Source: Paramuribaculum intestinale
GTDB lineage: Bacteria > Bacteroidota > Bacteroidia > Bacteroidales > Muribaculaceae
DNA: 49,798 nucleotides
Direction: 5' to 3'
Assembly: GCF_003024925.1 (NCBI RefSeq)
Contig: NZ_PUED01000002.1
Coordinates: forward strand, 1 to 49,798
In this document: positions 9,029 through 17,196 of the stretch, piece after piece
How positions within the stretch are numbered: position 1 is the stretch's first letter
How the letters are laid out: each line of letters opens with the position of its first letter
Notes under the pieces: generated by a model
Seen by the model: only the letters and a program-made list of their open reading frames with translations
The model's database searches: none
What the model was told of the DNA's origin: nothing
Position numbers and translations under genes: made by a program

Positions 9029-10522
9029 TCATACCCGTCGTTTCTTCTTCGATGACTTGCGGGATTTCTGCGATTTAGTCCGAGACGCCCCACCCTTTTT
9101 CTTAGGTGCTTTGGTCACTTGCTTGACCGGACGCACATAGTCTGGGGCAAACATAGAGAGCAACATATCCTCTATCCCGGTCTTCAAAGCTGTCCGTCCG
9201 CAAGTAAAACCGTTGACCATTATGACTATAACGTGCGTAGGCTGTCCGTCGCCACCAAGCATATAGCCGGCGTATGACTGCACTCCCCTCATGCTTCCGG
9301 TCTTCAACGCCACTCGCCCTTCAAGAGGTGTGTCACGAAGAAAACTCTTGAGAGTGCCGTCGCAGCCAGCTTTTGGAAACAGGCTGACATAGTCGGGAGC
9401 CTTGTAGTGTGATGCCATCCATGTGAAAACGTTTGCAAGAAACATTGGGGTCAGACGGTCGTTGCGCGACAGTCCGCTTCCATCCTCGATCACCACACGC
9501 CGCGTATCCACATCGCGCGTTTCCCACATGTCAAGCTCTGTCTTGACCGCCGATGCGCGTGACTGCCCCGGCGCTACCGACCGCAGCATGGCCTCAGCCA
9601 TCATATTGTCACTCCGATACATCAGACTGCGCAATATATCGACAAGTTCAGGCGACCGGTGGATATAGAGTGTGGACGCAACGTCATCGCCATCGGCCGA
9701 CACCGGAGCATCGGACATCTCCACCCCATTGTGGCGAAGTTTCTGCATCACTTCATGTCGCATCACCGCCGAAGGATCCGGCGTAGAGACGGTGATGCTT
9801 TCGCCATTGCGCCGTGGATTTCCACGCGATATTATGACGTTGGAATCCTTCTTGCGGTCAATCTTGAGCGATCCTTTTGCCGGGGTGTGCGACACTTGCA
9901 GTCCGGGCACATAAGGCACTGACTTTCGCGACGGGAGGGTCAGCACAAACTTGTTGTCACGGAAATTCGCCGCATGGTGCGATGTCCCGTAGGGCCACAC
10001 GATATCTTCGTCAGCCCATCCGTCGGGCACGCCCTCCTCAGGCATCAACGACGAATCAATCACCACCGTGCCTTCTACTCGTTTTATACCTGTTGCAACA
10101 ACGGCAGCGGCTATGCTGTCGGCGAATCCTCCGGCCTCATCGAAATAAGCCGACTCGACGGTAGGATCACCGACACAACGCACCACTATATCGCCCTTGA
10201 GTGTGCCGTCATCAGTTATCTTGCCCACCGCCTCAACCCGGGTTTCATAACGGTCACAGGAGTTCATGAGAGTCAGCACCGACGCCGATGTCAGTGCTTT
10301 GGTAATGCTGGCCGGCACAAAAGCAGCGTTGCTGTTTATATCACGCAACGTTTCGCCTGTCGCTATATCGGCTATGTATATACCAAGATGTGATTCGCCC
10401 ACACCGCTGACGCCGATCGGCGACGCCGGCCCGGCGGCTTTGACGGACACAGCCATGGCCATGGCCATGGCCATGGCCAACACGACAAATATCGATCTAC
10501 GTAATGTACTGTATTTTATCAT
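9029..10522 (-). CDS. dacB: D-alanyl-D-alanine carboxypeptidase/endopeptidase, PBP4 (DacB) family
   Basis: PBP4-type peptidases trim or cleave peptidoglycan peptides in the periplasm. The 497-residue protein carries the three penicillin-binding motifs: SITK at 72-75 (nucleophile Ser72), SDN at 304-306 and KTG at 407-409. The signal peptide (about residues 1-30) has the core AMAMAMAMA, encoded by a hexanucleotide tandem repeat. The C terminus ends in about 25 strongly basic residues (PKKKGGASRTKSQ... to RRV), beyond the last catalytic motif; such a tail could bind anionic wall or membrane polymers. The ATG at 10522 is supported by the signal peptide. The gene is divergent from a TetR regulator. 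Confidence 0.93.
   Translation of the reverse strand: MIKYSTLRRSIFVVLAMAMAMAMAVSVKAAGPASPIGVSGVGESHLGIYIADIATGETLRDINSNAAFVPASITKALTSASVLTLMNSCDRYETRVEAVGKITDDGTLKGDIVVRCVGDPTVESAYFDEAGGFADSIAAAVVATGIKRVEGTVVIDSSLMPEEGVPDGWADEDIVWPYGTSHHAANFRDNKFVLTLPSRKSVPYVPGLQVSHTPAKGSLKIDRKKDSNVIISRGNPRRNGESITVSTPDPSAVMRHEVMQKLRHNGVEMSDAPVSADGDDVASTLYIHRSPELVDILRSLMYRSDNMMAEAMLRSVAPGQSRASAVKTELDMWETRDVDTRRVVIEDGSGLSRNDRLTPMFLANVFTWMASHYKAPDYVSLFPKAGCDGTLKSFLRDTPLEGRVALKTGSMRGVQSYAGYMLGGDGQPTHVIVIMVNGFTCGRTALKTGIEDMLLSMFAPDYVRPVKQVTKAPKKKGGASRTKSQKSRKSSKKKRRV
10452..10479. repeat. Hexanucleotide tandem repeat in the dacB signal peptide
   Basis: The unit GCCATG is repeated 4.7 times without interruption, creating four CCATGG sites. 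On the coding strand it encodes alternating Met-Ala in the hydrophobic core. The unit is two codons long, so gain or loss of a copy would change signal length without shifting the frame. Confidence 0.9.
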
Positions 10523-10556
10523 CCGATAAGATTAGGTCAGAGTTGAAATTCAAGTC

Positions 10557-10648
10557 GCGAAATTACTAAAAAAGCCCCGTATATGCTTTCCAAAAACTAA
10601 AAAGACCCCCACAATAGATGTTAATTCGACAATTTTGAGTAATTTCGC
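10557..10648. promoter_or_regulatory. Divergent control region with inverted GCGAAATTA / TAATTTCGC
   Basis: A perfect 9-bp inverted repeat (10557-10565 and 10640-10648) lies between the divergent dacB and TetR-family genes. Each arm reads TAATTTCG toward its own gene, one base off the -7 consensus TAnnTTTG, 34 nt from the dacB ATG and 26 nt from the regulator ATG. It may be a pair of -7 elements, or two half-sites for the regulator. No -33 TTTG at the usual spacing was found for either. Confidence 0.4.
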
Positions 10649-10673
10649 ACATCGAAAGAGCAACTGTGCAGAT

Positions 10674-11306
10674 ATGGTACTGAAAACTCGCGAAAAGCTC
10701 ATAGATGTGGCTCGACAGCTTTTTGTGCACAAAGGCGTCGAAAACACTACGATGAACGACATTGCGGCCGCCTCTGACAAGGGGAGGCGCACCATCTACA
10801 CCTATTTCAAAAACAAGCTGGAGATTTACAATGCCGTCATAGAGCGCGAAAGCGAGCGGCAGGTGGAACGGATAAGGCTGACAGCACAGTCTGATCTTCC
10901 ACCGGAAGAGAAGCTTCGCCAGTTTCTCATCGGACGGTTCGACACCATCGACGATGTCGTGGCATATCACCCAGGCACCATAAGATCGCTCTTCACTCTT
11001 GACTTTAAGAGAGTGGAGCGCATAAGGCGGCTGGCCATTGTCAAGGAGCGTGAGATATTGCGCGAGATACTCCACGAGGGCGTCAGGAAAGGCATATTCT
11101 CACGATCACAGGCCGACCGCCTCGAAGCTATGCTGGCGATGGTGTTTCAGGGAGCCTACTACTGTATGATCAAAGGCAACATTGAGGAGGGGGCAGCCGA
11201 GATAGGATCACTGCGCCGCGACGTCATCGATTTTGTCATGGAGAGCATAGTCACGCCTCAGCACCATACCGACAAATCTGAGAACAACACCAATATCAAA
11301 CAATAA
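10674..11306 (+). CDS. TetR/AcrR family transcriptional regulator
   Basis: TetR regulators are homodimeric repressors with an N-terminal helix-turn-helix and a ligand-binding C-terminal domain. From the ATG at 10674 the protein has 210 residues. The signature TTMNDIAAASDKGRRTIYTY with YFKNK covers about residues 25-48. A TTG 39 nt upstream opens the same frame but is not needed and lies within the probable promoter. The gene is 12 nt upstream of fabG, a pairing I recall from other Bacteroidales, so lipid-related control is plausible but the ligand is unknown. The C-terminal domain gives no ligand clue. Confidence 0.92.
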   Translation: MVLKTREKLIDVARQLFVHKGVENTTMNDIAAASDKGRRTIYTYFKNKLEIYNAVIERESERQVERIRLTAQSDLPPEEKLRQFLIGRFDTIDDVVAYHPGTIRSLFTLDFKRVERIRRLAIVKEREILREILHEGVRKGIFSRSQADRLEAMLAMVFQGAYYCMIKGNIEEGAAEIGSLRRDVIDFVMESIVTPQHHTDKSENNTNIKQ

Positions 11307-11318
11307 TACACCTAAAAG

Positions 11319-12065
11319 ATGAAACTACTTGAAGGAAAAACAGCCATCGTCACCGGCGCCGCACGCGGCATCGGCAAGGCACTGGCAATCCGCTTCGCCC
11401 AGGAAGGCGCCAATATCGCCTTCACCGATCTGGTAATCGATGAAAACGGCAAAGCCACCGAAGAAGAGATAGCCGCTCTGGGCGTAAAAGTCAAAGGCTA
11501 CGCATCCAACGCCGCCGACTTCGAGCAGACAAAAGAGGTAGTAGATCAAATCCACAAGGATTTCGGCTCGATCGACATACTTGTGAACAACGCCGGCATA
11601 ACCAAAGACGGACTCATGATGCGCATGACCGAGCAGCAGTGGGATGCCGTCATAGCAGTCAACCTCAAGAGCGCGTTCAACTTCATCCACGCCACCCTAT
11701 CCATCATGATGCGCCAGCGCAGCGGCAGCATCATCAACATGGCATCGGTGGTAGGAGTACACGGCAATGCCGGCCAGTCGAACTATGCCGCCTCCAAAGC
11801 AGGCCTTATAGCTCTGGCCAAGAGCATAGCGCAGGAAGTAGGTTCACGCGGCATCCGCGCCAACGCCATTGCCCCCGGCTTCATCGAGACAGCCATGACA
11901 GCCGCTCTCCCCGACAACGTCCGCGCCGAATGGGTACAGAAGATACCCCTGCGCCGCGGAGGCAAGCCCGAGGATATCGCCGACGTGGCCACATTCCTCG
12001 CTTCTGACATGTCGAGCTATGTCACCGGCCAGGTGATACAGGTCGACGGCGGAATGAACATGTAA
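11319..12065 (+). CDS. fabG: 3-oxoacyl-[acyl-carrier-protein] reductase
   Basis: FabG performs the NADPH-dependent reduction of beta-ketoacyl-ACP in type II fatty acid synthesis. The 248-residue short-chain dehydrogenase shows the TGAARGIG cofactor loop (12-19), NNAG (90-93) and the catalytic set Asn117, Ser143, Tyr156, Lys160. The C-terminal GQVIQVDGGMNM is typical of FabG. It probably shares a transcript with the TetR regulator and ends at a strong terminator. Confidence 0.94.
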   Translation: MKLLEGKTAIVTGAARGIGKALAIRFAQEGANIAFTDLVIDENGKATEEEIAALGVKVKGYASNAADFEQTKEVVDQIHKDFGSIDILVNNAGITKDGLMMRMTEQQWDAVIAVNLKSAFNFIHATLSIMMRQRSGSIINMASVVGVHGNAGQSNYAASKAGLIALAKSIAQEVGSRGIRANAIAPGFIETAMTAALPDNVRAEWVQKIPLRRGGKPEDIADVATFLASDMSSYVTGQVIQVDGGMNM

Positions 12066-12094
12066 GCCAGACTTACCCAGACCGAAGCAGTCAC

Positions 12095-12141
12095 AATCCG
12101 TGCCGACTATGGGATATTTCCATCAGCGGCACGGATTTTTT
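12095..12141 (+). terminator. Rho-independent terminator after fabG
   Basis: An 11-bp perfect stem (12095-12105 with 12127-12137) is followed by a run of six T (12136-12141). It lies 30 nt after the fabG stop. Confidence 0.88.
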
Positions 12142-12146
12142 CATTA

Positions 12147-12178
12147 TTTGCAGAAATGCGGGATAATGCGTAACTTTG
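12147..12178 (+). promoter_or_regulatory. Promoter of the DUF4290-rimM gene group
   Basis: TTTG at 12147-12150 and TAACTTTG at 12171-12178 are both exact matches to the Bacteroidetes consensus and are 20 bp apart. The start codon of the DUF4290 gene is 22 nt downstream. Confidence 0.8.
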
Positions 12179-12200
12179 AGGAAATTTTCAAAACCTACTG

Positions 12201-12788
12201 ATGTTAAGATACAACACTCAGCTTGAACGGCTGAAACTGCCTGAATACGGACGCAACATACAGAACATGGTGGAGCATTGCCTCACCCTGACCGACCGCG
12301 ACGAGCGCAATGCCTGCGCAAGAAGCATCATAGAAGCCATGATCCGGCTGACGCCACAGGCCAAGAACGATCCCGACCACACGCGTAAACTCTGGGATCA
12401 TCTGGCCATTATCTCAGACTTCAGGCTTGACATCGACTATCCGTTCGATCAGGTAGAGAAGGATACGCTCCAGAGTACACCCGAGCGTGTGGCCTACGGC
12501 CTGCAGAATATCCGCTACCGTCATTACGGCAAATCGGTCGAACGCCTTGTCGCCACCGCTTCAGCCATGGAGCCGGGGCAGGAACGCGACACATTAGTCA
12601 GACTGATCGCAAACCACATGAAAAAACTCATGCTGGAGGTGAACTGCGACGGTGTTGACGACATGAAGATCTTCAAAGATCTTGCAGAATTGTCGCATGG
12701 AGAGATACGGATACATCCCGAAGAGATGAGACTTCACGAATTCAAGGCCGTACAACAGCCTACAGGCAAGAAACGACGCAAACGCTGA
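12201..12788 (+). CDS. DUF4290 domain protein
   Basis: The 195-residue protein begins MLRYNTQLERLKLPEYGRNI, the characteristic opening of DUF4290, a Bacteroidetes-specific family of unknown function. It is soluble, largely helical and ends in a basic stretch GKKRRKR. There is no signal peptide. It starts a run of same-strand genes and is 28 nt upstream of rimM. In the Bacteroidales genomes I remember, murA lies between these two genes; here it does not. Confidence 0.9.
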   Translation: MLRYNTQLERLKLPEYGRNIQNMVEHCLTLTDRDERNACARSIIEAMIRLTPQAKNDPDHTRKLWDHLAIISDFRLDIDYPFDQVEKDTLQSTPERVAYGLQNIRYRHYGKSVERLVATASAMEPGQERDTLVRLIANHMKKLMLEVNCDGVDDMKIFKDLAELSHGEIRIHPEEMRLHEFKAVQQPTGKKRRKR

Positions 12789-12816
12789 TCCTTCCATATC
12801 CGCAAAAACAGACTAC

Positions 12817-13347
12817 ATGATCAAGGCAAGCGAACTCACCGCCATAGGAGCCATCATCAAGCCCCACGGAGTTAAGGGCGAAATGGTGATCAACCTTCGT
12901 GACGACCGGATCGATATCGAACGCACCGAATGCATCGTAATGGATATAGATGGGATCTATGTGCCTTTTTTCATTGAAAACGTCCGTCAGAAAGGGCGCG
13001 AGTCGTATATAATAGCCATCGAAGGCATAACGTCCGACACTGCCGCGGCCGAATTCAACGGCAAGACAGTATATGCGCTGCGCGAACACATGGCCGAAAT
13101 GACCGACGAGAGCGACGACGGATTCTACGCATCCGATCTAATAGGATTCAAGGCCGTCAAGCCCGACGGCACTGCGATAGGTGTCATCGACGGAATAGAG
13201 GACAGCACTATCAATGTGCTCGCGATCATTCACGCCGATAATGACCGCACCGTCTACATGCCGCTTGCCGATGAATTCATAACCGATATTGATCCCGACA
13301 GACAGATTATCACTTTTGACGCTCCTGACGGAATCGAATCACTTTGA
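12817..13347 (+). CDS. rimM: Ribosome maturation factor RimM
   Basis: RimM binds ribosomal protein S19 and helps assemble the 30S subunit head. The 176-residue protein has the N-terminal RimM barrel with IGAIIKPHGVKGEM and a C-terminal PRC-barrel (YASDLIGFKAVKPDGTAIG... MPLADEFITDID). Length and motif order are normal. Confidence 0.94.
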   Translation: MIKASELTAIGAIIKPHGVKGEMVINLRDDRIDIERTECIVMDIDGIYVPFFIENVRQKGRESYIIAIEGITSDTAAAEFNGKTVYALREHMAEMTDESDDGFYASDLIGFKAVKPDGTAIGVIDGIEDSTINVLAIIHADNDRTVYMPLADEFITDIDPDRQIITFDAPDGIESL

Positions 13348-13400
13348 CAGACGCTATACAGATAAAGAATCCATTAAATAGTCTAAAAATCCCCTGCCAC

Positions 13401-13703
13401 ATGGAGTTCGACGAAACAAAAGCCATAGAATATATGCGCGAAGCCATAGGCCGGCGCGCCGAAGCCTATGATGACGACCAGTTGCTTAATCTCATCGACA
13501 TCATCTGGGACTTCTATGAAGAGAACGGATTGCTCGATATAGATGCCGACGAAGAGATCGACGATGAAGAAGCTGTGCTCGACGATCTTGTGGCTTACGC
13601 GCGACGCATGCTCCGCAAAGACAAGGAATCAAAGATCAACGATGACGACATCGCACCGCTCATCGAAGCCGAGATAGACTATGAAAACTCTCTCGACCAG
13701 TAA
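13401..13703 (+). CDS. Small acidic conserved protein, function unknown
   Basis: From the ATG at 13401 the protein has 100 residues (MEFDETKAIEYMREAIGRRA...). It is rich in D, E and I, with a helical pattern and no membrane segment or signal. I recall similar small acidic proteins in Bacteroides without a function. An earlier TTG overlapping the rimM stop would add 19 residues that do not resemble the family opening. The 3' end overlaps the next gene by 23 nt in another frame. Confidence 0.75.
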   Translation: MEFDETKAIEYMREAIGRRAEAYDDDQLLNLIDIIWDFYEENGLLDIDADEEIDDEEAVLDDLVAYARRMLRKDKESKINDDDIAPLIEAEIDYENSLDQ

Positions 13704-14379
13704 TTTCGCAGCCCGTTTTCTGACGGCGGTGGCACTTGTAGCGCTGCTCGCATGGCCCATGGATGCCGAAGCGCAGTTTTTCAAAAAGAAAGAGAACCGC
13801 TACACCGATCCTTACAAGGGATTTACAGAAGAGGCCTACATGGATATGGATTTTCTGCCCAACATCTCTACTCCAGAAGTACATAAAAAAGCAAAAAGCG
13901 GAGTAAAGAAAACCATAAGAGCCCTTGCCGAACAGCTGAAGAATAAAGTGACCGTGGATCTTGTGAGAGATGACGAGGTGGTGCTTGTCACATTTCCGAC
14001 CGACGATCTCTTCCTGCCCAACGACACCATGCTCACCACCGAAGGCACCGCTTTGCTCGCACCGCTGCTGCCACACATGAAGAATCCGATGATGTACAAG
14101 ATTGTGCTGGCCGTGCATACCGACGACACCGGATCAGAGCTCTACCGCGATGAACTCTCAACCTCACGCCTCAATTCGGTCTACGACTGGTTCATGCTTG
14201 CAGTCGAATCCGGACAGATTCAGGAAAACCTCATCATCATACCGTTCGCAATGTCGTCCACCATGCCGCTGGCCGACAACAACACTCGTGACAACCGCGC
14301 GCTCAACCGACGGCTGGAGGTGTATTTCATACCAGGGCCGCAGCTGATCGACGAGGCGTATAAAGGACAATTGAAATAA
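13681..14379 (+). CDS. OmpA-like envelope protein
   Basis: The 232-residue protein has a signal peptide ending near AEAQ (residue 31). The C-terminal half resembles an OmpA peptidoglycan-binding domain: VLAVHTDDTGSELYRDELSTSRLNSVYDWF aligns with the family's loop-helix, here described by its key residues H, D, S, R, and the closing DNNTRDNRALNRRLEVYF carries the NRR motif (shown here in short form as NRALNRRLEV). No beta-barrel is evident, so it is probably periplasmic or lipid-free envelope-associated. Partners are not apparent from context. Confidence 0.78.
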   Translation: MKTLSTSNFAARFLTAVALVALLAWPMDAEAQFFKKKENRYTDPYKGFTEEAYMDMDFLPNISTPEVHKKAKSGVKKTIRALAEQLKNKVTVDLVRDDEVVLVTFPTDDLFLPNDTMLTTEGTALLAPLLPHMKNPMMYKIVLAVHTDDTGSELYRDELSTSRLNSVYDWFMLAVESGQIQENLIIIPFAMSSTMPLADNNTRDNRALNRRLEVYFIPGPQLIDEAYKGQLK

Positions 14380-14409
14380 CAAAACAACATATCATCTTAA
14401 CATACGAAA

Positions 14410-15891
14410 ATGGCAACAGAACTCAAAGACCTCACCAAGAGAGCCGACAACTATTCGCAATGGTACAACGACCTCGTTATAAAAGCCGACCTTGCCGAAC
14501 AGTCGCCGGTGAGAGGATGCATGGTCATCAAGCCCTACGGCTATGCCATCTGGGAAAAAATGCAGCGTGAACTCGACCGGATGTTCAAGGAAACCGGCGT
14601 ACAGAACGCCTACTTCCCTCTGCTGATACCAAAGTCTTTTCTTTGTCGTGAAGCCGAACATGTGGAAGGCTTTGCCAAAGAGTGCGCCGTAGTGACCCAT
14701 TATCGTCTGAAAAACGATCCTGACGGACGCGGAGTGATTGTAGATCCTGACGCGCGCCTCGAAGAGGAACTTATAGTGCGTCCGACATCGGAAACAATAA
14801 TATGGGGCACCTACCGCAACTGGATACACAGTTACCGCGATCTGCCCATACTCTGCAACCAGTGGGCCAACGTTATGCGCTGGGAGATGCGCACGCGCAT
14901 GTTCCTCCGCACATCTGAATTCCTCTGGCAGGAGGGCCACTGCGCCCATGCGACAGCCGAAGAGTCGGAAGCGCGCACAGTGCAGATGATCAACCTCTAC
15001 GCCGACTTTGCCGAAAAGTATATGGCAATGCCGGTAATCAAGGGTGTCAAATCGGCCAACGAACGGTTTGCCGGAGCTGTCAACACTTATACCATCGAGG
15101 CTATGATGCAGGACGGCAAAGCCCTCCAGAGCGGCACGTCGCACAATCTCGGCCAGAATTTCGCCAAGGCGTTCGACGTGACGTTTGTCAACAAGGACAA
15201 CCAGCCCGAATATGTATGGGCCAACTCATGGGGAGTGTCGACTCGCCTGATGGGAGCGCTGATAATGAGCCATTCCGACGACAACGGCCTCGTACTTCCG
15301 CCCCACCTCGCCCCCATACAGGTAGTGATAGTGCCTATCTATAAAAACGCCGAACAGCTCAAGCAGATCAGCTCACACATCGAACCGATCCTGCTCCAGC
15401 TCAAGGAGATGGGCATCAGCGTGAAATATGACGATGCCGACAACCGCCGCCCGGGATTCAAGTTTGCCGACTACGAGCTTAAAGGCGTACCTGTGCGTCT
15501 GGTAGTCGGAGCGCGCGACATAGAAAAAGGCACCGTTGAGATCATGCGCCGCGACACGCTCGAGAAGAGCGAAGCCCCGCTCGAAGGCATAGCCGGCCAC
15601 GTAAAGGCTCTGCTCGAAGAGATACAGACCCATATCTACAGGAAAGCTCTTGCCCACCGGCAGGAAATGACACGCACCGTGGATACCTACGACGAATTCA
15701 AGAAAGAGATCGAGAAGGGCGGATTTATCCTCGCACATTGGGACGGCACAACCGAAACAGAGCTTAAGATTAAAGAGGACACCAAAGCCACACTCCGTTG
15801 CATTCCCCTTGACGGCGACACGACTCCGGGAGTATGCATGGTGACCGGACGTCCGTCGAAGCAGCGCGTGATCTTTGCCCGCAACTACTGA
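14410..15891 (+). CDS. proS: Prolyl-tRNA synthetase, short type without editing insertion
   Basis: ProS charges tRNA-Pro with proline. The 493-residue length and sequence ([18 protein letters not shown] at the N terminus, [20 protein letters not shown] for class II motif 2 region, [17 protein letters not shown] for the later active site) match the archaeal/eukaryotic-like type used by Bacteroidetes, which lacks the INS editing domain. The anticodon-binding domain follows from about residue 300 (IQVVIVPIY). A C-terminal zinc-binding-like domain without a clear cysteine set completes it. Confidence 0.95.
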   Translation: MATELKDLTKRADNYSQWYNDLVIKADLAEQSPVRGCMVIKPYGYAIWEKMQRELDRMFKETGVQNAYFPLLIPKSFLCREAEHVEGFAKECAVVTHYRLKNDPDGRGVIVDPDARLEEELIVRPTSETIIWGTYRNWIHSYRDLPILCNQWANVMRWEMRTRMFLRTSEFLWQEGHCAHATAEESEARTVQMINLYADFAEKYMAMPVIKGVKSANERFAGAVNTYTIEAMMQDGKALQSGTSHNLGQNFAKAFDVTFVNKDNQPEYVWANSWGVSTRLMGALIMSHSDDNGLVLPPHLAPIQVVIVPIYKNAEQLKQISSHIEPILLQLKEMGISVKYDDADNRRPGFKFADYELKGVPVRLVVGARDIEKGTVEIMRRDTLEKSEAPLEGIAGHVKALLEEIQTHIYRKALAHRQEMTRTVDTYDEFKKEIEKGGFILAHWDGTTETELKIKEDTKATLRCIPLDGDTTPGVCMVTGRPSKQRVIFARNY

Positions 15892-15912
15892 TTCAACACC
15901 AACGTAAACACT

Positions 15913-15940
15913 ACCTGCGACCTGCAGAAGGGTCGCAGGT
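15913..15940 (+). terminator. Hairpin after proS, possible terminator
   Basis: A perfect 10-bp GC-rich stem (15913-15922 with 15931-15940) with an 8-nt loop lies 21 nt after the proS stop. It is followed by ATAATT and not by a long T run, so termination may be partial. Confidence 0.55.
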
Positions 15941-15955
15941 ATAATTCCCCACGCA

Positions 15956-16927
15956 ATGAGTTCGACCGACATTACGTCAGGCAAGAGCACACGTCTGGCC
16001 ATAGTGATCCCCTGCTACAACGAAGAGGAGGCACTGCCGCTGACTGTCGCACGGCTGACAGATATCATCGGATCTATGGTCGGCGACGGTCTGGTGTCGT
16101 CCGACAGTTACATAATGTGTTGCGACGACGGAAGCCGCGACGCCACATGGCGCACAATCCGCAATCTGCACGCTTCCAATCCGATGGTCAGGGGACTGTC
16201 GCTCGCCCACAACCGGGGACATCAGTATGCTCTGCTCGCCGGCCTGATGACAGTCCGAAACGAGTGTGACGCGGCCATAAGCATCGATGCCGACCTGCAG
16301 GATGACCCACGGGCCATGATAGAGATGGTGAAGCGCTTCCGCGAGGGTGCAGAAATTGTCTACGGTGTCAGGCGCAGCCGTCAGTCCGACACATGGTTCA
16401 AGCGCACCACGGCGCGAGGCTTCTATCGGTTTCAGCACAGCATGGGACTCGATACCGTATATGATCATGCCGACTACAGGCTTATGAGCGCACGAGCGCT
16501 CGAACTGCTTTCGTCATACGGCGAAAGCAATCTTTTCCTGCGAGGCATTGTGCCTCAGATTGGCCTGACCACAGCCGTAGTGGAATATGACCGTAACGAA
16601 CGTGTGGCTGGCGAATCAAAATATCCTCTCAAAAAAATGCTGAGTTTTTCGGTCGACGGCATCACTTCATTCTCGTCGCGTCCGATCAGAATGATTTTTT
16701 ATGTAGGGCTCGGCTTGCTGATCGCTGATATCGCCACAGCCATATACGTGTTGCTTTCATGGATTCACCACGACGTGGAACCGGGCTGGACCTCACTCAT
16801 GCTTTCGGTGTGGTTTCTGGGCAGCCTCATACTTATGGCGCTCGGCATCGTCGGCGAATATATCGGCAAGATTTTTATCGAGGTCAAACACCGTCCTCGA
16901 TATGCCATCAAAGAAATAATAAAATGA
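15956..16927 (+). CDS. Family 2 glycosyltransferase, polyprenyl-phosphate type (GtrB/DPM1-like)
   Basis: Such enzymes usually transfer a sugar to a polyprenyl phosphate on the cytoplasmic face of the inner membrane. The 323-residue protein has a GT-A domain with VIPCYNEEEALP near the start, CCDDGSRDAT, the metal motif DADLQDDP (about residues 109-116) and YDHADYRLMSARALE. Two C-terminal membrane helices (about 243-265 and 275-300) follow. The nucleotide sugar cannot be told from the sequence. The stop overlaps the next HU gene as ATGA. Confidence 0.88.
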   Translation: MSSTDITSGKSTRLAIVIPCYNEEEALPLTVARLTDIIGSMVGDGLVSSDSYIMCCDDGSRDATWRTIRNLHASNPMVRGLSLAHNRGHQYALLAGLMTVRNECDAAISIDADLQDDPRAMIEMVKRFREGAEIVYGVRRSRQSDTWFKRTTARGFYRFQHSMGLDTVYDHADYRLMSARALELLSSYGESNLFLRGIVPQIGLTTAVVEYDRNERVAGESKYPLKKMLSFSVDGITSFSSRPIRMIFYVGLGLLIADIATAIYVLLSWIHHDVEPGWTSLMLSVWFLGSLILMALGIVGEYIGKIFIEVKHRPRYAIKEIIK

Positions 16928-17196
16928 CTGACACCAAATCACTCGAAACACAGCTCTCAATGGAGAGCGGCCACAATGTCGACGTCATAGAGGCTGAAGT
17001 GAAGGCCATCGTCGATGCTTTGGGCGATTTCTGCGCCCAGGGCGATTCGGTGGCGATACCTGGATTCGGCACATTCCAGTCGGTAAAGACCGATGAACAC
17101 ATCGATACCGATGATGAAGGACGCCGTATGCTGATACCTCCATCCATTACCGTAGAATTCAAATCGAGCGTTGTGCTCCGCAAATCCCTTAACTGA
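16924..17196 (+). CDS. HU-family DNA-binding protein with acidic arm
   Basis: HU proteins are small DNA-bending dimers. The 90-residue protein starts at the ATG overlapping the glycosyltransferase stop. Helices at 1-40 and the IPGFGTF turn (about 42-48) fit the HU fold. The region that should form the basic DNA-binding arm is instead acidic (KTDEHIDTDDEGRR), although the closing IPPSITVEFKSS strand is kept. Classical sequence-independent DNA binding may therefore be reduced. It is coupled to the following membrane-anchored HU gene by a one-base overlap (TGATG). Confidence 0.85.
   Translation: MTDTKSLETQLSMESGHNVDVIEAEVKAIVDALGDFCAQGDSVAIPGFGTFQSVKTDEHIDTDDEGRRMLIPPSITVEFKSSVVLRKSLN

Noticed and set aside
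8962-9093. GTG start extending the disordered conserved protein by 44 residues
   Set aside because: The extension overlaps the end of dacB and looks like its shadow; the ATG at 8961 opens the recognisable N terminus.
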